Notes: generated by a model not told the origin, from the sequence alone. Positions 8,466 through 18,400 are shown, counted from the stretch's first letter. The stretch: DNA of 64,000 nucleotides from Dehalococcoidales bacterium (GCA_030690265.1 JAUYHA010000177.1:154743-218742); one strand, 5' to 3'. Numbers and translations: made by a program.

Positions 8466-9617
8466 CTATCTCCTGAGAATAACTACATTACCGTATTGGC
8501 CGACTCCCCCGATATTATGCACCAGGCCTACTTCGGCATCTTTCACTTGAGCTTCAGTAGCCTCCCCCCTGAGCTGGCGGACTACTGTTCTAACCTGCGA
8601 GCCACCAGTGGCACCGATAGGGTGCCCCTTAGACAGCAGACCACCATCAACATTCACCGGTATCTTGCCGTCATGGTAGGTCTCTTTTTCCTCAATCAGC
8701 CGGACTCCCTCGCCGGGCTTAGCAAAGCCCAGGTCCTCATAGGCTAAAAGCTCAGCTATGGTGAAACAATCATGGACCTCGGCGACATCAATATCTTCCG
8801 GCCCGACACCAGCCATCTGGTAAGCCTGTTTAGCCGCCTCCTGGGAACAGGTCAAACCGGTGAGTAACTTCCTTCCTGACATGGTCATTGTAGCCGTGGC
8901 GGCACCAAGACCGATAATCCAGATTGGAATCTTGGTTACTTTTCTGGCTACATCCTCGCTGGCTACGATGATACAGGAAGCACCATCGGCATTGGCACAG
9001 CAGTCAAACCGCTTCAAAGGGTTAGACACTATATCTGAGGTTAAAACATCGTTCAGACTCAACTCTTTGCGGTAAGTAGCCTTAGCATTTTTGGCTCCGT
9101 AGCTGGCATTTTTAACTCGAATTTTAGCCAGCTGCTCCTCGGTAGTTCCATATTTAGTCATGTGTGCCTGGGCATATAGAGCGTAGCCGGCAGGCATGGT
9201 GATACCGAAGGGCGCTTCCCAGATTATATCAGCTCCCCTGCCCATTCTCTCCGCTGCTTCACGGGAGGTTAGCTCGGACATCTTCTGGAAACCAATAACG
9301 GCTACCACTTTATGCAAGCCGGACTTTATCAGCGACCAGGCTATCCTCAGTCCGGTAGTGCTTGATGAACAGACAGTTTCAACATAGAAAGCCGGTTTCG
9401 GGGTTAACTCCAGATACTCGGATATTAAACCTGAAGGGGTGCGCTGTTTATCGTATTCCGGTGCCGAACAGGTGATAGAGGCATCAATATCCTGGTTAGT
9501 TATATCCAGACCTTCCATCGCTTCCTTGTAGGCATCAAAACACAGCTCCCGGATAGATACCCCGCAGGAACGAGAGAAGTTAGTCTGTCCTACCCCGATA
9601 ATGGCAACATCTTCCAT
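8466..9617 (-). CDS. Thiolase-like protein of the SCP2/archaeal type
   Basis: 383 residues from the ATG at 9615-9617, chosen for AAGGAG seven bases upstream; an in-frame start 12 codons earlier is less likely. Thiolase fold residues: putative nucleophile Cys in FYVETVCSSSTTGL, His in SKGHPIGATGGS, and HNIGGVGQYG at the C-terminus in place of the bacterial second-Cys CxGGG motif. This pattern is typical of SCP2-type and archaeal thiolases and of Ltp2-type retro-aldolases, which act with a DUF35 partner. The neighbouring MaoC hydratase favours a hydratase-thiolase/aldolase complex. The true reaction, acetoacetyl-CoA formation or side-chain cleavage, cannot be told from the sequence alone. Confidence 0.82.
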   Translation of the reverse strand: MEDVAIIGVGQTNFSRSCGVSIRELCFDAYKEAMEGLDITNQDIDASITCSAPEYDKQRTPSGLISEYLELTPKPAFYVETVCSSSTTGLRIAWSLIKSGLHKVVAVIGFQKMSELTSREAAERMGRGADIIWEAPFGITMPAGYALYAQAHMTKYGTTEEQLAKIRVKNASYGAKNAKATYRKELSLNDVLTSDIVSNPLKRFDCCANADGASCIIVASEDVARKVTKIPIWIIGLGAATATMTMSGRKLLTGLTCSQEAAKQAYQMAGVGPEDIDVAEVHDCFTIAELLAYEDLGFAKPGEGVRLIEEKETYHDGKIPVNVDGGLLSKGHPIGATGGSQVRTVVRQLRGEATEAQVKDAEVGLVHNIGGVGQYGNVVILRR

Positions 9618-9711
9618 TAAGCATCTCCTTTCTCCAGGTCCGACCGGAAGCAATCTGTCATCATTCTCAGCCGGCTAGCCCCGGTTCCCTTCATCCAATA
9701 AATCTTTTATT

Positions 9712-10155
9712 CTACTTTCTTTTTATCAAGCGTATCTTATCTGTTTCGATAACTACTTCCCCTCTTTGGTTCTTACATACGTGGCGCTCGACAAGAATCC
9801 CTCTTTCCGGGTTTTTGGTCTCTTTCTTTTCAATCAACTCCCCTTCAACTCTCAAAGTATCTCCGGCTTTTACGGGAGTAATTATTTTCACGTTATTCAT
9901 CCCGATGAGAGCAATCAAAGTTTCCGGGTCCAAAAAGTCAGACTGCTCGTTAAGCCCTGACATTACCAGGAGAGTTACTACCGCCGGGGCAATCCGGGTC
10001 TTAAAAACACCTTTTTTGGCTTTCTCTTCATCCCAGAACAGGGGAGCGGTCAAACCACCAAGCCCGGTCACCACATCTATCATCCCCTCACTGACAGTCC
10101 TGGCCGGCGTTACAAACTTTTCCCCTACCTGGTAATCTTCCCAGTACTTAGGCAT
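9712..10155 (-). CDS. MaoC-like hotdog-fold hydratase
   Basis: 147 residues. The single hotdog domain begins with YWEDYQVGEKFVTPARTVSE, typical of MaoC-type (R)-specific enoyl-CoA hydratases or FAS1-like dehydratases, and continues with a region ending NVKIITPVKAGDTLRVEGEL. The expected catalytic Asp/His pair is not clear: where many members carry a D-x-N-x-x-H hydratase motif, this protein reads GLTAPLFWDEEKAK, so activity is uncertain. It follows rplA by 40 bases with no terminator and only a weak ribosome-binding site. It probably works with the thiolase-like/DUF35 pair. Confidence 0.75.
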   Translation of the reverse strand: MPKYWEDYQVGEKFVTPARTVSEGMIDVVTGLGGLTAPLFWDEEKAKKGVFKTRIAPAVVTLLVMSGLNEQSDFLDPETLIALIGMNNVKIITPVKAGDTLRVEGELIEKKETKNPERGILVERHVCKNQRGEVVIETDKIRLIKRK

Positions 10156-10195
10156 AATGTCTATTTTCAGCTCTTTATTACTTCAGTTACGGGTA

Positions 10196-10912
10196 TTACC
10201 CCGAAGTCAAAGCGAGGGTCGGTTTAAGGTCAAGCCCGATACCGGGTCCAAAAGTAGTAGCCAGTGAGGCACTTCTGACATACTGCCCCTTAGCCCCGCT
10301 GGGTTTAGCCTTCACCACCGCCGCCACCACCGCCGTCAGGTTATCCATCAGCTTATCATTCTCAAAACTGGTTTTACCCAGAGGTAAATGAATGATAGCC
10401 GTTTTATCCAGCTTAAATTCCAGCCGGCCTTTGCGAGCCTCCTCTATCACCCTGGATAAGTTATCGGCAGTGACTACCGTTCCTGATTTAGGGTTGGGCA
10501 TCAAGCCTTTCCTGCCCAGGATTTTTCCCAGCTTACCAACTTTACCCATCATATCCGGAGTAGCCATAGCCATCTCAAAATCCAGCCAGCCCCCCTCAAT
10601 TTTCGCAACCAGCTCATCACCACCAACAAAATCAGCTCCAGCGTCTTCGGCAATTTTGGCCCCTTCTCCTTGAGCAAAGACCAGAAGCCTCTGTTTCTTA
10701 CCCAACCCGTGAGGCAGCAGAGTAACACCACGCACCTGCTGGGTAGCATTCCGCGGGTCGAGGCCCATCCTGAGATGCAGCTCAACAGTCTCGTCAAATC
10801 GCGCGTAAGCCATCTTTTTTATCAGGTCAATAGCCTCCTCGGGAGGATAGGCTTTTGACCTGTCCAGCAATTTAGCGGCTTCCTGATATTTCTTACCGTG
10901 TTGTCTCGCCAT
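10196..10912 (-). CDS. rplA: 50S ribosomal protein L1
   Basis: 238 residues, normal length. L1 forms the mobile L1 stalk near the E site and often represses its own operon by binding the mRNA. The family signature is visible in the central region ([20 protein letters not shown]). The ATG is five bases after the rplK stop, and a GGAG spans that stop, so the pair is coupled. The C-terminal tail ends LALTSG. The next gene is not rplJ but the MaoC-like gene, which is unusual for this cluster. Confidence 0.95.
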   Translation of the reverse strand: MARQHGKKYQEAAKLLDRSKAYPPEEAIDLIKKMAYARFDETVELHLRMGLDPRNATQQVRGVTLLPHGLGKKQRLLVFAQGEGAKIAEDAGADFVGGDELVAKIEGGWLDFEMAMATPDMMGKVGKLGKILGRKGLMPNPKSGTVVTADNLSRVIEEARKGRLEFKLDKTAIIHLPLGKTSFENDKLMDNLTAVVAAVVKAKPSGAKGQYVRSASLATTFGPGIGLDLKPTLALTSG

Positions 10913-10917
10913 TTCTC

Positions 10918-11340
10918 TTACTCCACTTCAATCCCCATACTCTTAGCAGTGCCCTCAATGATTCGTTCCGCTCCCTCCGGACTGATGGCACTCAGGTCGC
11001 TAGCTTTAATCCGGGCGATTTCACGAAGCTTATCCCGGGAGAGGGTGCCTATTTTCCCCCGTCCGGCAGTAGCGGCTCCTTTCCCCACATTTAATGCCTG
11101 CTTCAGCAGAACTGATGCCGGCGGCATCTTGGTAACGAAAGTGAATGACCTGTCCTCATAGACAGTTATTTCGGCAGGAATAATCGAATCAGCCTGAGCA
11201 GCGGTGCGTTCATTATACTCCTTACAGAAAGCCATAATGTTAACTCCGTGCTGGCCCAGAGCCGAACCTACCGGCGGTGCCGGAGTCGCCTTCCCGGCAG
11301 GAAGCTGCAGCTTGATTATTGTTTTAACTTTTTTAGCCAC
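10918..11340 (-). CDS. rplK: 50S ribosomal protein L11
   Basis: 140 residues, normal length. L11 binds the GTPase-associated region of 23S rRNA and is needed for stringent-response sensing. It opens with [20 protein letters not shown] and holds the conserved [16 protein letters not shown] segment. The start is GTG with AAGGAG at the right distance. It lies between nusG and rplA in the standard order. Confidence 0.95.
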   Translation of the reverse strand: MAKKVKTIIKLQLPAGKATPAPPVGSALGQHGVNIMAFCKEYNERTAAQADSIIPAEITVYEDRSFTFVTKMPPASVLLKQALNVGKGAATAGRGKIGTLSRDKLREIARIKASDLSAISPEGAERIIEGTAKSMGIEVE

Positions 11341-11367
11341 TTTTCTCCTTACCCAAAGCTAATAGAC

Positions 11368-11901
11368 TTAAAGTTTCTCCACCTGTAATAACTCAAGCTC
11401 TACCGGTGTTTCACGCCCGAAAAGGGAAAGCAGCACCTTAACTTTACCTTTGTCAGCGCCGATTTCATCCACTGTGCCAACAAAATCAATAAAGGGGCCA
11501 TCAACCACCCGCACACTCTGTCCTGGCTTAAAGCCAACCTTGATCGTTGGGGTTTCAGCCTCCATCTGTTTCCGGATACGGCCGACTTCCTCCTCCCCTA
11601 ATGGAATAGGCTTACCTCCGCTGCTGACAAAACCGGTAACACCGGGAGTATTGAGTACGATATTCAAACTTTGCCCACTTATTTTCATCTGAACAAGAAT
11701 GTAACCGGGCAAAATCATTTTGGTTACCGTGCGTTTTTGCCCGCTTTTAACCTGGACCTCCTCCTCGGTAGGAACAACTACCTGGGAAATCTCACCTTCT
11801 GAATCTATGAGCTTGACACGCTGCTCCAGATTCTTTTTAACCTGTTCTTCACGCCCGGAGTAAGTATGAATTACGAACCACTGGCTCTCGTTCTCGTCCA
11901 C
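11368..11901 (-). CDS. nusG: Transcription termination/antitermination factor NusG
   Basis: 177 residues. The N-terminal NGN domain (WFVIHTYSGREEQVKKNLEQ) binds RNA polymerase. The C-terminal KOW domain (GQSVRVVDGPFIDFVGTVDE) contacts Rho or ribosomal S10. The start is GTG with GAGG five bases upstream. It sits in the conserved order secE-nusG-rplK. Nothing in the sequence is unusual. Confidence 0.95.
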   Translation of the reverse strand: MDENESQWFVIHTYSGREEQVKKNLEQRVKLIDSEGEISQVVVPTEEEVQVKSGQKRTVTKMILPGYILVQMKISGQSLNIVLNTPGVTGFVSSGGKPIPLGEEEVGRIRKQMEAETPTIKVGFKPGQSVRVVDGPFIDFVGTVDEIGADKGKVKVLLSLFGRETPVELELLQVEKL

Positions 11902-11934
11902 AGATGCCTCACTCAGATAGTACTAAGCAATTTT

Positions 11935-12159
11935 TCAACTGCCCAGAAAAACATCATTAACCAGTCTGGTAAAACCATAATCAATAATACCCAACACCAG
12001 ACCCACCATAACCGCAATAACTATCACCAGAACTGTCAGATAAGCTACCTCTTGCCGGCTAAGCCAGACTACTTTTTTTAACTCGGCGATAGTTTCACCA
12101 ATGAATTTAAATCTAAAGCCCTTCGCTTTGGCTGTAGCCCTACGCTGTTTCATAACCAT
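11935..12159 (-). CDS. secE: Preprotein translocase subunit SecE
   Basis: 74 residues (72 if the second ATG at 12151-12153 is used, which has AGGCGG six bases upstream). It has the single-helix form of SecE: the amphipathic segment FIGETIAELKKVVWLSRQEV, followed by one membrane helix (LTVLVIVIAVMVGLVLGIID). SecE clamps SecY in the translocon. It lies between rpmG and nusG as expected. The 117 bases between rpmG and secE hold no tRNA or other feature that I can see. Confidence 0.92.
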   Translation of the reverse strand: MVMKQRRATAKAKGFRFKFIGETIAELKKVVWLSRQEVAYLTVLVIVIAVMVGLVLGIIDYGFTRLVNDVFLGS

Positions 12160-12276
12160 CCGCCTATCTCAGCTGTTCAGATAACCACTACCAACAGGAC
12201 CTCCGGGGTTCTTAGCCAGCACAACTTACTCATTACAGCCCGGACCTGCTGAACGCAGCTATTTTGCCCCCTTCTT

Positions 12277-12444
12277 TTATCTTACCTCCCGGTGAAGCTG
12301 GTGAGTGTGACAACGGGGGCAATACTTGCTTAGTTCTAAGCGCTGCGGGTCATTCCTTTTATTCTTAGTAGTGGTGTAGGTCCTTTCCTGACAAACACTA
12401 CAGGCAAAACGGATGACAGCCCTTGCCTCTGTTTTTTTAGCCAT
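12277..12444 (-). CDS. rpmG: 50S ribosomal protein L33, zinc-binding type
   Basis: 55 residues. It reads [20 protein letters not shown] and ends with [16 protein letters not shown]. Four cysteines (about 15, 18, 42 and 45) form the zinc ribbon of the C+ type L33. The ATG lies two bases after the tuf stop, so it is translated from the same mRNA. It is in the usual tuf-rpmG-secE-nusG position. Confidence 0.95.
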   Translation of the reverse strand: MAKKTEARAVIRFACSVCQERTYTTTKNKRNDPQRLELSKYCPRCHTHQLHREVR

Positions 12445-12446
12445 CT

Positions 12447-13649
12447 CTATTCAATAATGTTACTGATACTGCCAGCCCCTACCGTTCTACCACCCTCACG
12501 GATAGCAAAGCGCAATCCTTTCTCCAGAGCCACGGGATAAATCAGTTTTATCTTCATGGTTAGATTATCACCGGGCATAGCCATCTCCATACCGCTCGGG
12601 AGCTCAATATTTCCCGTAACATCGGTAGTCCTGATATAAAACTGGGGTTTATATCCGTTAAAGAAAGGAGTATGTCTTCCCCCTTCTTCTTTCTTCAAAA
12701 TGTATACCTGGGCTTCAGCATAGGTATGCGGCTTAATGGAACCGGGAGCGGCTAATACCTGCCCCCGCTCTATCTCTTCCCGCTCTACCCCTCTCAGTAA
12801 AATACCCACCGCGTCTCCAGGCTCGGCATAATCCAGTGTCTTGTGAAACATCTCAAGACTGGTAGCTACCGTCCGGCGAGGCTCGTGACTTAAACCGACA
12901 AGCTCAACCTCTTCCCCTGGTTTAATAACACCCCTCTCCACCCTTCCGGTGGGCACCGTGCCCCTGCCCTTGATGCTGAAAACATCCTCCACCGGCATCA
13001 AGAACGGCTGGTCTTTAGCCCGCTCCGGGGTGGGAATATAGCTATCTACAGCGTCAATCAAATTCCAGATTTTACCACACCACTCACACTCTCTCTTACC
13101 GCAGCCGCATTCAAGAGCCTTGGTGGCGCTAACCTTGACCACCGGTATCTCGTCACCGGGGAATTGATAGTTACTTAACAGTTCCCTTACTTCAATTTCC
13201 ACCAGCTCCTGAAGCTCCGTATCCTCCAGAGCGTCTATCTTATTCATGGCAACTACAATGGCCGGGACTTCCACCTGCCGGGCGAGCAGAACATGTTCTC
13301 TGGTCTGGGGCATCGGCCCATCGGGAGCGCTCACCACCAGTATCGCCCCATCCATCTGGGCGGCGCCGGTTATCATATTCTTGATGTAATCAGCGTGTCC
13401 CGGACAATCAATGTGGGCGTAGTGGCGTTTTTCCGTCTCGTATTCCACATGGGAAATTGCTATGGTCAGTCCCCGGGCTTTCTCCTCAGGGGCATTATCA
13501 ATAGTGTCAAAGCCGCGGTACTGGGTATTGGTTGACTTGGACAGCACCATTGTTATTGCCGCAGTCAAAGTGGTTTTCCCGTGGTCAACATGCCCGATGG
13601 TGCCCACATTGCAGTGCGGTTTGGTCCGGGTAAATTTCTGTTTAGCCAT
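12447..13649 (-). CDS. tuf: Elongation factor Tu with a cysteine-rich insertion
   Basis: 400 residues from the ATG at 13647-13649, which has GGAGG at ideal distance; a nine-codon in-frame upstream extension is not needed. EF-Tu delivers aminoacyl-tRNA to the ribosome. G1 (GHVDHGKT, 19-26), G3 (DCPGH) and G4 (NKID) are intact, as are domains II and III. At residues 181-191 the G domain carries [11 protein letters not shown], four cysteines (181, 183, 188, 191) in CxC-x4-CxxC spacing, where E. coli EF-Tu has a short non-cysteine loop. That could bind zinc. I believe related Dehalococcoides proteins share it, but this was not checked. It is preceded by three tRNA genes. Confidence 0.95.
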   Translation of the reverse strand: MAKQKFTRTKPHCNVGTIGHVDHGKTTLTAAITMVLSKSTNTQYRGFDTIDNAPEEKARGLTIAISHVEYETEKRHYAHIDCPGHADYIKNMITGAAQMDGAILVVSAPDGPMPQTREHVLLARQVEVPAIVVAMNKIDALEDTELQELVEIEVRELLSNYQFPGDEIPVVKVSATKALECGCGKRECEWCGKIWNLIDAVDSYIPTPERAKDQPFLMPVEDVFSIKGRGTVPTGRVERGVIKPGEEVELVGLSHEPRRTVATSLEMFHKTLDYAEPGDAVGILLRGVEREEIERGQVLAAPGSIKPHTYAEAQVYILKKEEGGRHTPFFNGYKPQFYIRTTDVTGNIELPSGMEMAMPGDNLTMKIKLIYPVALEKGLRFAIREGGRTVGAGSISNIIE

Positions 13650-13669
13650 TTTATCCTCCCTATATTCTG

Positions 13670-13744
<75 letters not shown>

Positions 13745-13828
13745 TTAATCCTAATTATACAATAGTATAAAACACAGAATTATACAATACAGATTGATTG
13801 GAAAGCAACTTAAGGTTCTTACTTGTGC

Positions 13829-13916
13829 TGGTGGAGGGGGCAGGATTCGAACCTGCGAAGCCCGTCAAGGCGGCAATTTTACAGACTGCTCCGATTAACC
13901 ACTCCGGCACCCCTCC
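13829..13916 (-). tRNA. tRNA-Tyr (anticodon GTA), CCA encoded
   Basis: Class II tRNA with a long variable arm. The acceptor GGAGGGG/CCCCTCC, the anticodon loop containing GTA and T loop TTCGAAT are visible on the minus strand. CCA is encoded (829-831 of this kilobase), unlike the other tRNAs in the window. It lies between two threonine tRNAs. Confidence 0.95.
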
Positions 13917-13927
13917 CCGATTAGCCA

Positions 13928-14000
13928 AGCCCGAGAGGGGATTCGAACCCTCTAACCTACCGATTACAAGTCGGTTGCGCTACCATTGCGCCACTCGGGC
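13928..14000 (-). tRNA. tRNA-Thr (anticodon TGT)
   Basis: Acceptor GCCCGAG/CTCGGGC, anticodon stem ACCGA/TCGGT around loop CTTGTAA, T loop TTCGAAT. CCA is not encoded. It is the first gene of the operon, about 105 bases downstream of the promoter. Confidence 0.95.
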
Positions 14001-14111
14001 ACCTTTATACCTCTTTCACTGCGAAAAATCCTTAGATAGCTTCTTAATAGCAACTCACACCCACCTGCAATCCTTCCCCGGAAGGACCTCGGTCTGAAGA
14101 CCCGCTCAAGT

Positions 14112-14140
14112 ATTGTAAAAGCCAATCACCAAAAAGTCAA
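14112..14140 (-). promoter_or_regulatory. Strong promoter of the tRNA-tuf-ribosomal operon
   Basis: On the minus strand, TTGACT (14135-14140), a 17-base spacer and TACAAT (14112-14117). Transcription should begin near 14105. The leader before the first tRNA contains two small hairpins (GGTCTTCAGACC and CCTTCCGGGGAAGG). Confidence 0.8.
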
Positions 14141-15030
14141 GCCAAAGAGAGCGTTTGGCAACGAAAAAAATGAACTTTTGTATCATTGCCTTCCGAAGGA
14201 AACCACGAAGCAATCCCTCTCCACCTGTCATTGTTATGAAAATAGACTAGTTTGTCATTCCGGCCCCGTATCAGATACGGGATAAACTCCAGCCGGAATC
14301 CAGAAAGCGTAACTATCCCTACCCCTCCTGGATTCCGTGTCAAGCACGGAATGACAGGGACTTTGAAGCGGGGCACTCGTATTTTCATACTTTGTGGTGC
14401 CCTTGTAAATGGGCATGATAGATTGCGAGCCATTCGTAGAAGGCGAAGCAATCTATATGAATTAATCCATAGAGATTGCCACGGGGGCTTACGCCCCCTC
14501 GCAATGACAGAATAGTTACTAAGGCAGGATAATGCTAGAATAATTGCCGGGACAGAATAGTTATTAAGGCAGGATAATGCTAGTGTAGTGTCCCAGTAAC
14601 ACCTTGACAATATCTGTCATTCCGTACTTGATACGGAATCCAGGCGGGGCGGAGATACTGGATTCCCGCTTTCGCTTGAATGACAATATGGTCGCGAAGA
14701 TTGTAAAGTAATCTCTGAGACACCACACTAGAATAATTGCCGGGACAGAATAGTACCAGGACAGGATGGTTAATAAGTAAGGATAGTTACTAGGAGGCTG
14801 TCCGAAAAAGGCTAAAAGGTACTCAAATTGTCATTCTGAGCACGTTCACTTCGTTCACTCTGACGATACTTCGGCTACGCTCAGTATAAATAATCGGAAC
14901 GAGTTCAGTGTAAACTCCGCGAAGAATCCGTTCCCCACGCCTAAAAGAACGGATTCATTCAGTCGTCGGCTTCGCTTCCTCCTTCAGAATGACATTACTC
15001 GGACACCTCCTAAACTAACTTTAAGCTACA
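14141..15030. repeat. Repeat-filled intergenic block
   Basis: No gene is visible here. It contains one element of the TCATTCCG...CGGAATGACA family (14253-14356), one of the GCAATGACA family (14414-14510), a second of the first family (14615-14685), and a longer element flanked by TGTCATTCTGAG and CTTCAGAATGACA (14829-14994) that carries repeated TTCACTCTGACGATA motifs. Short direct repeats GCAGGATAATGCTAG and AATTGCCGGGACAGAATAG also occur. Apparent reading frames here are translations of the repeats. Confidence 0.75.
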
Positions 15031-15034
15031 GGAC

Positions 15035-15063
15035 TTGACAAATAAATATTTTATGTTTATTAT
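15035..15063 (+). promoter_or_regulatory. Promoter of the S-layer-like gene
   Basis: TTGACA (15035-15040), 17-base spacer, TATTAT (15058-15063). It lies about 350 bases before the coding start, giving a long 5' leader. The -35 is a perfect consensus. Confidence 0.75.
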
Positions 15064-15089
15064 GTCTTTTAGCACGAATGATAACCAGT

Positions 15090-15106
15090 TTAACAGGATT
15101 TTAACA
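15090..15106 (+). promoter_or_regulatory. TTAACA-N5-TTAACA direct repeat (predicted OmpR/PhoB-type box)
   Basis: Two exact TTAACA hexamers start 11 bp apart (15090 and 15101), separated by GGATT, with TGTTAA in inverse orientation further on (15124-15128 region). The same repeat geometry occurs at 38430-38446 and 39372-39388. Eleven-bp direct repeats are how OmpR/PhoB-family dimers bind. Here the box is downstream of the 15035 promoter, so it would either repress that promoter or activate a second one with TATAAA at 15152-15157. Confidence 0.5.
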
Positions 15107-15172
15107 TTTTATTGTTACATTCTGTTAAATGCTTTAGAGTGAACTTAAGTATATAAATAAGGAGGTGATGTT

Positions 15173-15208
15173 ATGGTAGAAGCCCTTCAGGGCAAGCCTT
15201 CTGGATAA
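15173..15208 (+). CDS. Possible 11-residue leader peptide
   Basis: ATG preceded by a perfect AAGGAGGTGAT Shine-Dalgarno sequence encodes MVEALQGKPSG and stops. It lies in the leader of the S-layer-like gene. The following bases repeat CCTTCAGGGCRAG motifs, and a second strong AAGGAGG occurs at 15294-15300 without a good start codon. A ribosome-binding site this good is unlikely by chance, but no function can be assigned. Confidence 0.4.
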   Translation: MVEALQGKPSG

Positions 15209-15410
15209 AACCTTCAGGGCGAGCCCGCAAGGGGAAGAGTTTTTAAACTCAACAATAGTTTGAAAGTTTAACCTGTCTCCATATTTCAAAATAAGGAGGA
15301 AAGTTTCCTGCTTGTATTTTTGTTTATGGGGACACCAAGATACAAATAAATTAGGAATATCCTGAATTCATTTGAAGGGATGTTCCAAAAAAGGAGATTA
15401 AGAAAGGTCG

Positions 15411-18400
15411 ATGAAGAATAAAATTTCTAAAATACTAGGGGTTGGCTTGAGCCTGGCGATGCTGCTCAGCTTCCTGATGCCCACAATACCGGCATCAGCC
15501 GGTACCCTTTCCTGGAGCGGCGAGGGCGATGTTGAGGACCTGATTGACACTATAGACTATGTCCTGGGTCCAGCCGACGTGGACATCGTTGACATGGCAG
15601 TCAACGGTGATGTTATCTACGCGGTTACCAACACCACGGATAATGCCACTTTCAAGTCAACCAATGGCGGTGCCACCTGGACCAGCCTTGTTTCCAGCAC
15701 CGACTACCCCGGCGGCAGTTCAGGTGCTCCCGTGCTGGTAGCAGTAGCCCCGGATAACCCCGATGTGGTCGCCATCGTCACCGATGAGCCGGAGGTCTGG
15801 CTTTCCGACGACGGCGGCTCCGACTGGGACGACCTGAACATCACATCCAGCGGTTCTTTTGCCGTTGCAACCATTAACGACATTGACATATCGCCAGGGT
15901 CAACCTACTATGTCGCCGTTGGCGGCAGCACCTCAAGCGGTGCCGAGATGTGGACGCTGAAGCTGGCGATGGCGGAAATCTGGGAAGCCGAATCCGATGA
16001 CGGCACCAGCGCCGGCAGCGGTAATGTCACCAGCACAGATGAGGTCTATGCCGTCAAGTTCTCACCCAACTTCCAGACGGACAAGGCTATCGTCGCTGTC
16101 AGCGGTGATAACAGCAGCACTGCCGACCCTTACCTGCATCTTTTCCGCTGGAAGGAAGACGACCTGGGCCGCTGGAACTCGGAAGCTACTGCCTATGATG
16201 AAATGGATGACTGGGCAGACGGTCTGGCGATAGACACCGAGACCAGCATCAGCGGGGGTATGGGGAAGGCAGATATTGCCCTGCCCGATACTTTCCTGGC
16301 TACCGAGGTCTTTGAACGTCTCATCGTGGTGGCGGTTGCCGGAGCTACCTCGGGCGGAGGCCTCAACGGCTTTACCGACACCATCCAGAACCAGTGGGAG
16401 GACTGGGCAGGCAATGACCTTGCCGTAGGAATCGGCAGCGTTGCCATTCACCCGGACGGCAAGACAATCGCCGGTGAATACAACGACAATGTGGTCTACG
16501 CCTTCAGTAAATTCACCGGTACCCCCGAGGCGGAGCGGACCAACAGCCTGAAGGGCCCCGGCGGGGCAAACAGGACCCTGGTTGCCTGGAGCGGTGATAC
16601 TGCCGTAGCCACCACCTCAGGTGACGAGAGCGCCTTCTCCGTATCCACGGATGACGGCTATGCCTGGAACGACATCAGCATGATTGATACCGTACTGAGT
16701 GTTCTGGATGATGTCGCCGCTACGGCTGACGCCAAAAAGTATTACCTGACCTCACACGACACTTCCGATGGTACAGGTACCTATGACACCAGCGTCTGGC
16801 TGAATGACGGTAGCTGGACGAGGGTCTTGAGCATGGTAAACCGGTCGGATAATGACGAAGCCGCCTTTATGGTGCGCCTGGCTCCTGAGGATGACGCGGT
16901 AGTCTTTGTGGCTGCCGAGGATAGTCAGGATATGTGGAAGAGCACCGACTCGGGTATGACCCGGTGGCGGGCATTAACGGTTGACGAGCTCACTACCATC
17001 CAGGACTTCGTCGTTGAGAGTGCCGATGTCATCTACGCCATAGATACCGTCGGTGCTTCTAAGTCAACCACCGGCGGAGCCGGCTGGGAAACCAAAATTG
17101 GCCTTGACGGTGTAAGCGGTTTCATGGTTACCCTGGCACCGAACGGTGATGTGCTGGTGGGTGGCAGTGACGGCTATGTTGCCTTCTCCAAGGACGGCGG
17201 CTTGAGCTTTACCAAAATCACCGACCGGACAGACAATGCCAATGTCTATGTGGTTGCCGATGAGAAGTACGCCGAAAGCAATATCCTCTTCATCGCGGCC
17301 GGTGACGAGGTTGAGATAGGCGAAGCCGACAAGAACGAGAGCTGGAGCAGCTTCGAACCTGATGCCCTGAATGGCACTGTTAGCGGTATCGCCTTCTACA
17401 AGGGCGTTCTCTGGGTGCTGACCGACAACACATCGGACAGCGACAGCAAACTCTGGCGCTCACTGAACCCGTATGACCCCGACACCGAGACACTGGCTCT
17501 GTGGAGCCGCACCCTGGAAGAGGATGTGGACCTCAATGGTGCCCAGAAGCCTCAGGGGTTGAAAGCATCCTTCGCCAACAGCAAAGGACCCAAGTTCTGG
17601 GCAATTGACGCCGCGGCTGACCCCGAAGACCAGCTTTCCAGCGTGGCCGACCCGCTAGCCCTGGCAGGTCCGACTGTATCATCACCTGAGGACGGAAGCG
17701 TCGTCCAGGTGAACACGGCAAGCGGTGGCGCTTACAACATTACCTTTTCCTGGAAGCGCTACTCGTATAGCAAGGTCCTCAACATGGACCTCGAGATTTC
17801 CAGTGACAAGGACTTTACCGCTCTTATCGTTGATACCACCGTTACCGACCTTGATAGGGATAATGTATCCCTGGTAGTCGGCCCCACTGCTGACGAGGAG
17901 GCTTCCTTCAACCCGGGCCAGACCTATTACTGGAGGGTAAGGCACAGCGCCGCTCAACCGACAACACAGGACGCGGACGAGTGGCACTGGAACAGCCCCT
18001 GGTCTAAGGTGGGGAGCTTCACCGTCGAGGACCTGGCTGCTGCCCCCTTCAGCATTGTCACTCCAGCCTCGGGTGCTAATGATGTACCCATTCAGCCGAC
18101 CCTGACCTGGACACCTTATGAGGGAGCCATTCATTATGAGGTAGCTCTGGCTGAGGACCCAACCTTCAGTATCCTTGACTTCAGCTACACTGCCGATAAC
18201 ACCTTCTTCAAGGTACCAGCTACAGATGAGCTGAAATACAACACCACCTACTACTGGAGGGTGAGAGGCGTGACTGGACCGGAAGCAATAGTCAATAAGG
18301 TACTTGTCGTTCCGGCTGGTCCCTGGGAAATCGGTATCTTCACCACCATGGCGGAACCAGTGGTGGAAGAGCCAACAGTAATTGTTCAGCCAGGTGTGAC

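Noticed and set aside
14137..14610. 157-codon minus-strand open frame
   Set aside because: It is built entirely from dispersed palindromic repeats and has no ribosome-binding site or family resemblance.
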